Position numbers and translations under genes: made by a program. Of a stretch of 64,000 nucleotides of DNA, positions 63,701 to 64,000 are shown piece by piece. The notes beneath the pieces are model-generated. The model had not been told where the DNA came from, searched no databases, and was given only the letters and a program-made list of their open reading frames with translations. Source of the DNA: Lampris incognitus (lineage: Eukaryota > Chordata > Actinopteri > Lampriformes > Lampridae); NCBI RefSeq assembly GCF_029633865.1, contig NC_079214.1, positions 27,398,724-27,462,723 of the forward strand. The letters are read 5' to 3'. Numbering within the stretch: the first letter of the stretch is position 1; each line of letters starts with the position of its first letter.

Positions 63701-64000
63701 CACTACCGTTCAAAAGTTTGGGATCACCCAAACAATTTTGTGTTTTCCATGAAAAGTCACACTTATTCACCACCATATGTTGTGAAATGAATAGAAAATA
63801 GAGTCAAGACATTGACAAGGTTAGAAATAATGATTTGTATTTGAAATAAGATTTTTTTTACATCAAACTTTGCTTTCGTCAAAGAATCCTCCATTTGCAG
63901 CAATTACAGCATTGCAGACCTTTGGCATTCTAGCTGTTAATTTGTTGAGGTAATCTGGAGAAATTGCACCCCACGCTTCCAGAAGCAGCTCCCACAAGTT
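63701..64000 (-). mobile_element. Tc1/mariner transposon, left end (runs off window)
   Basis: It follows TA at 63699-63700 and starts CACTACCGTTCAAAAGTTTG, a typical fish Tc1 inverted repeat. Read on the minus strand, 63870-64000 encodes the transposase C-terminus: NLWELLLEAWGAISPDYLNK, LTARMPKVCNAVIAANGGFF, DESKV. It is inserted into the LINE at 62255-63698. Confidence 0.85.

Overview
The window is nuclear DNA from a ray-finned fish, probably a percomorph-type teleost. The evidence is five spliced genes whose exons match vertebrate proteins closely, plus teleost-typical repeats: Tc1 elements of the Sleeping Beauty lineage, Ty3/gypsy elements, one tRNA-related SINE family in several copies, and long (TG)n tracts. 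No bacterial operon, CRISPR array, rRNA or convincing free-standing tRNA gene is visible.

Host genes from left to right. (1) btbd1, minus strand: exons 1 and 2 of a BTB-domain ubiquitin-ligase adaptor, running off the left edge. (2) tm6sf1, plus strand, ten exons at 12705-16838, complete at 369 aa, with one GC-AG intron. (3) zrsr2, plus strand, eleven exons at 27675-33733, complete at 637 aa, a 3' splice-site recognition factor. (4) ap1s2, minus strand, four coding exons at 37557-39653, complete at 157 aa, the sigma subunit of the AP-1 adaptor. (5) phka2, plus strand, first seven coding exons at 41539-62193, the liver-type phosphorylase kinase alpha subunit, running off the right edge. Every junction given keeps the frame and follows GT-AG, apart from the one GC donor. 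btbd1/tm6sf1 are neighbours on human 15q25, and zrsr2/ap1s2/phka2 lie on human Xp22, so the window joins two ancestral linkage blocks.

Mobile DNA fills most of the rest. 4275-12156 is a broken minus-strand gypsy element (TSD ATAT) interrupted by a very young plus-strand gypsy element at 6485-10959 (identical 200-bp LTRs, TSD GTGAC). 18540-21140 is a non-LTR retrotransposon. 22690-26444 is a THAP/DDE transposase relic holding a nearly whole Tc1 element (23884-25519). 34647-36434 is a Sleeping Beauty-like Tc1 relic holding a 193-bp hAT-type MITE. phka2 intron 2 (about 17 kb) is a transposon trap. It contains a 1.2-kb AT-rich block, two palindromic elements with CCCTAA repeats at their centres, a gypsy scrap, an L1/Tx1-like LINE split by a TRIM-like element, a small copia element and a SINE piece, and a hAT element (8-bp TSD) split by another gypsy element.

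Most unusual signals: the TRIM-like element at 45763-46305, whose terminal repeats carry a tRNA-like pol III promoter module (a fish parallel to plant Cassandra TRIMs); the two palindromes with telomere-like cores; and the phka2 exon 2 acceptor sitting directly behind 106 bp of pure (TG)n.
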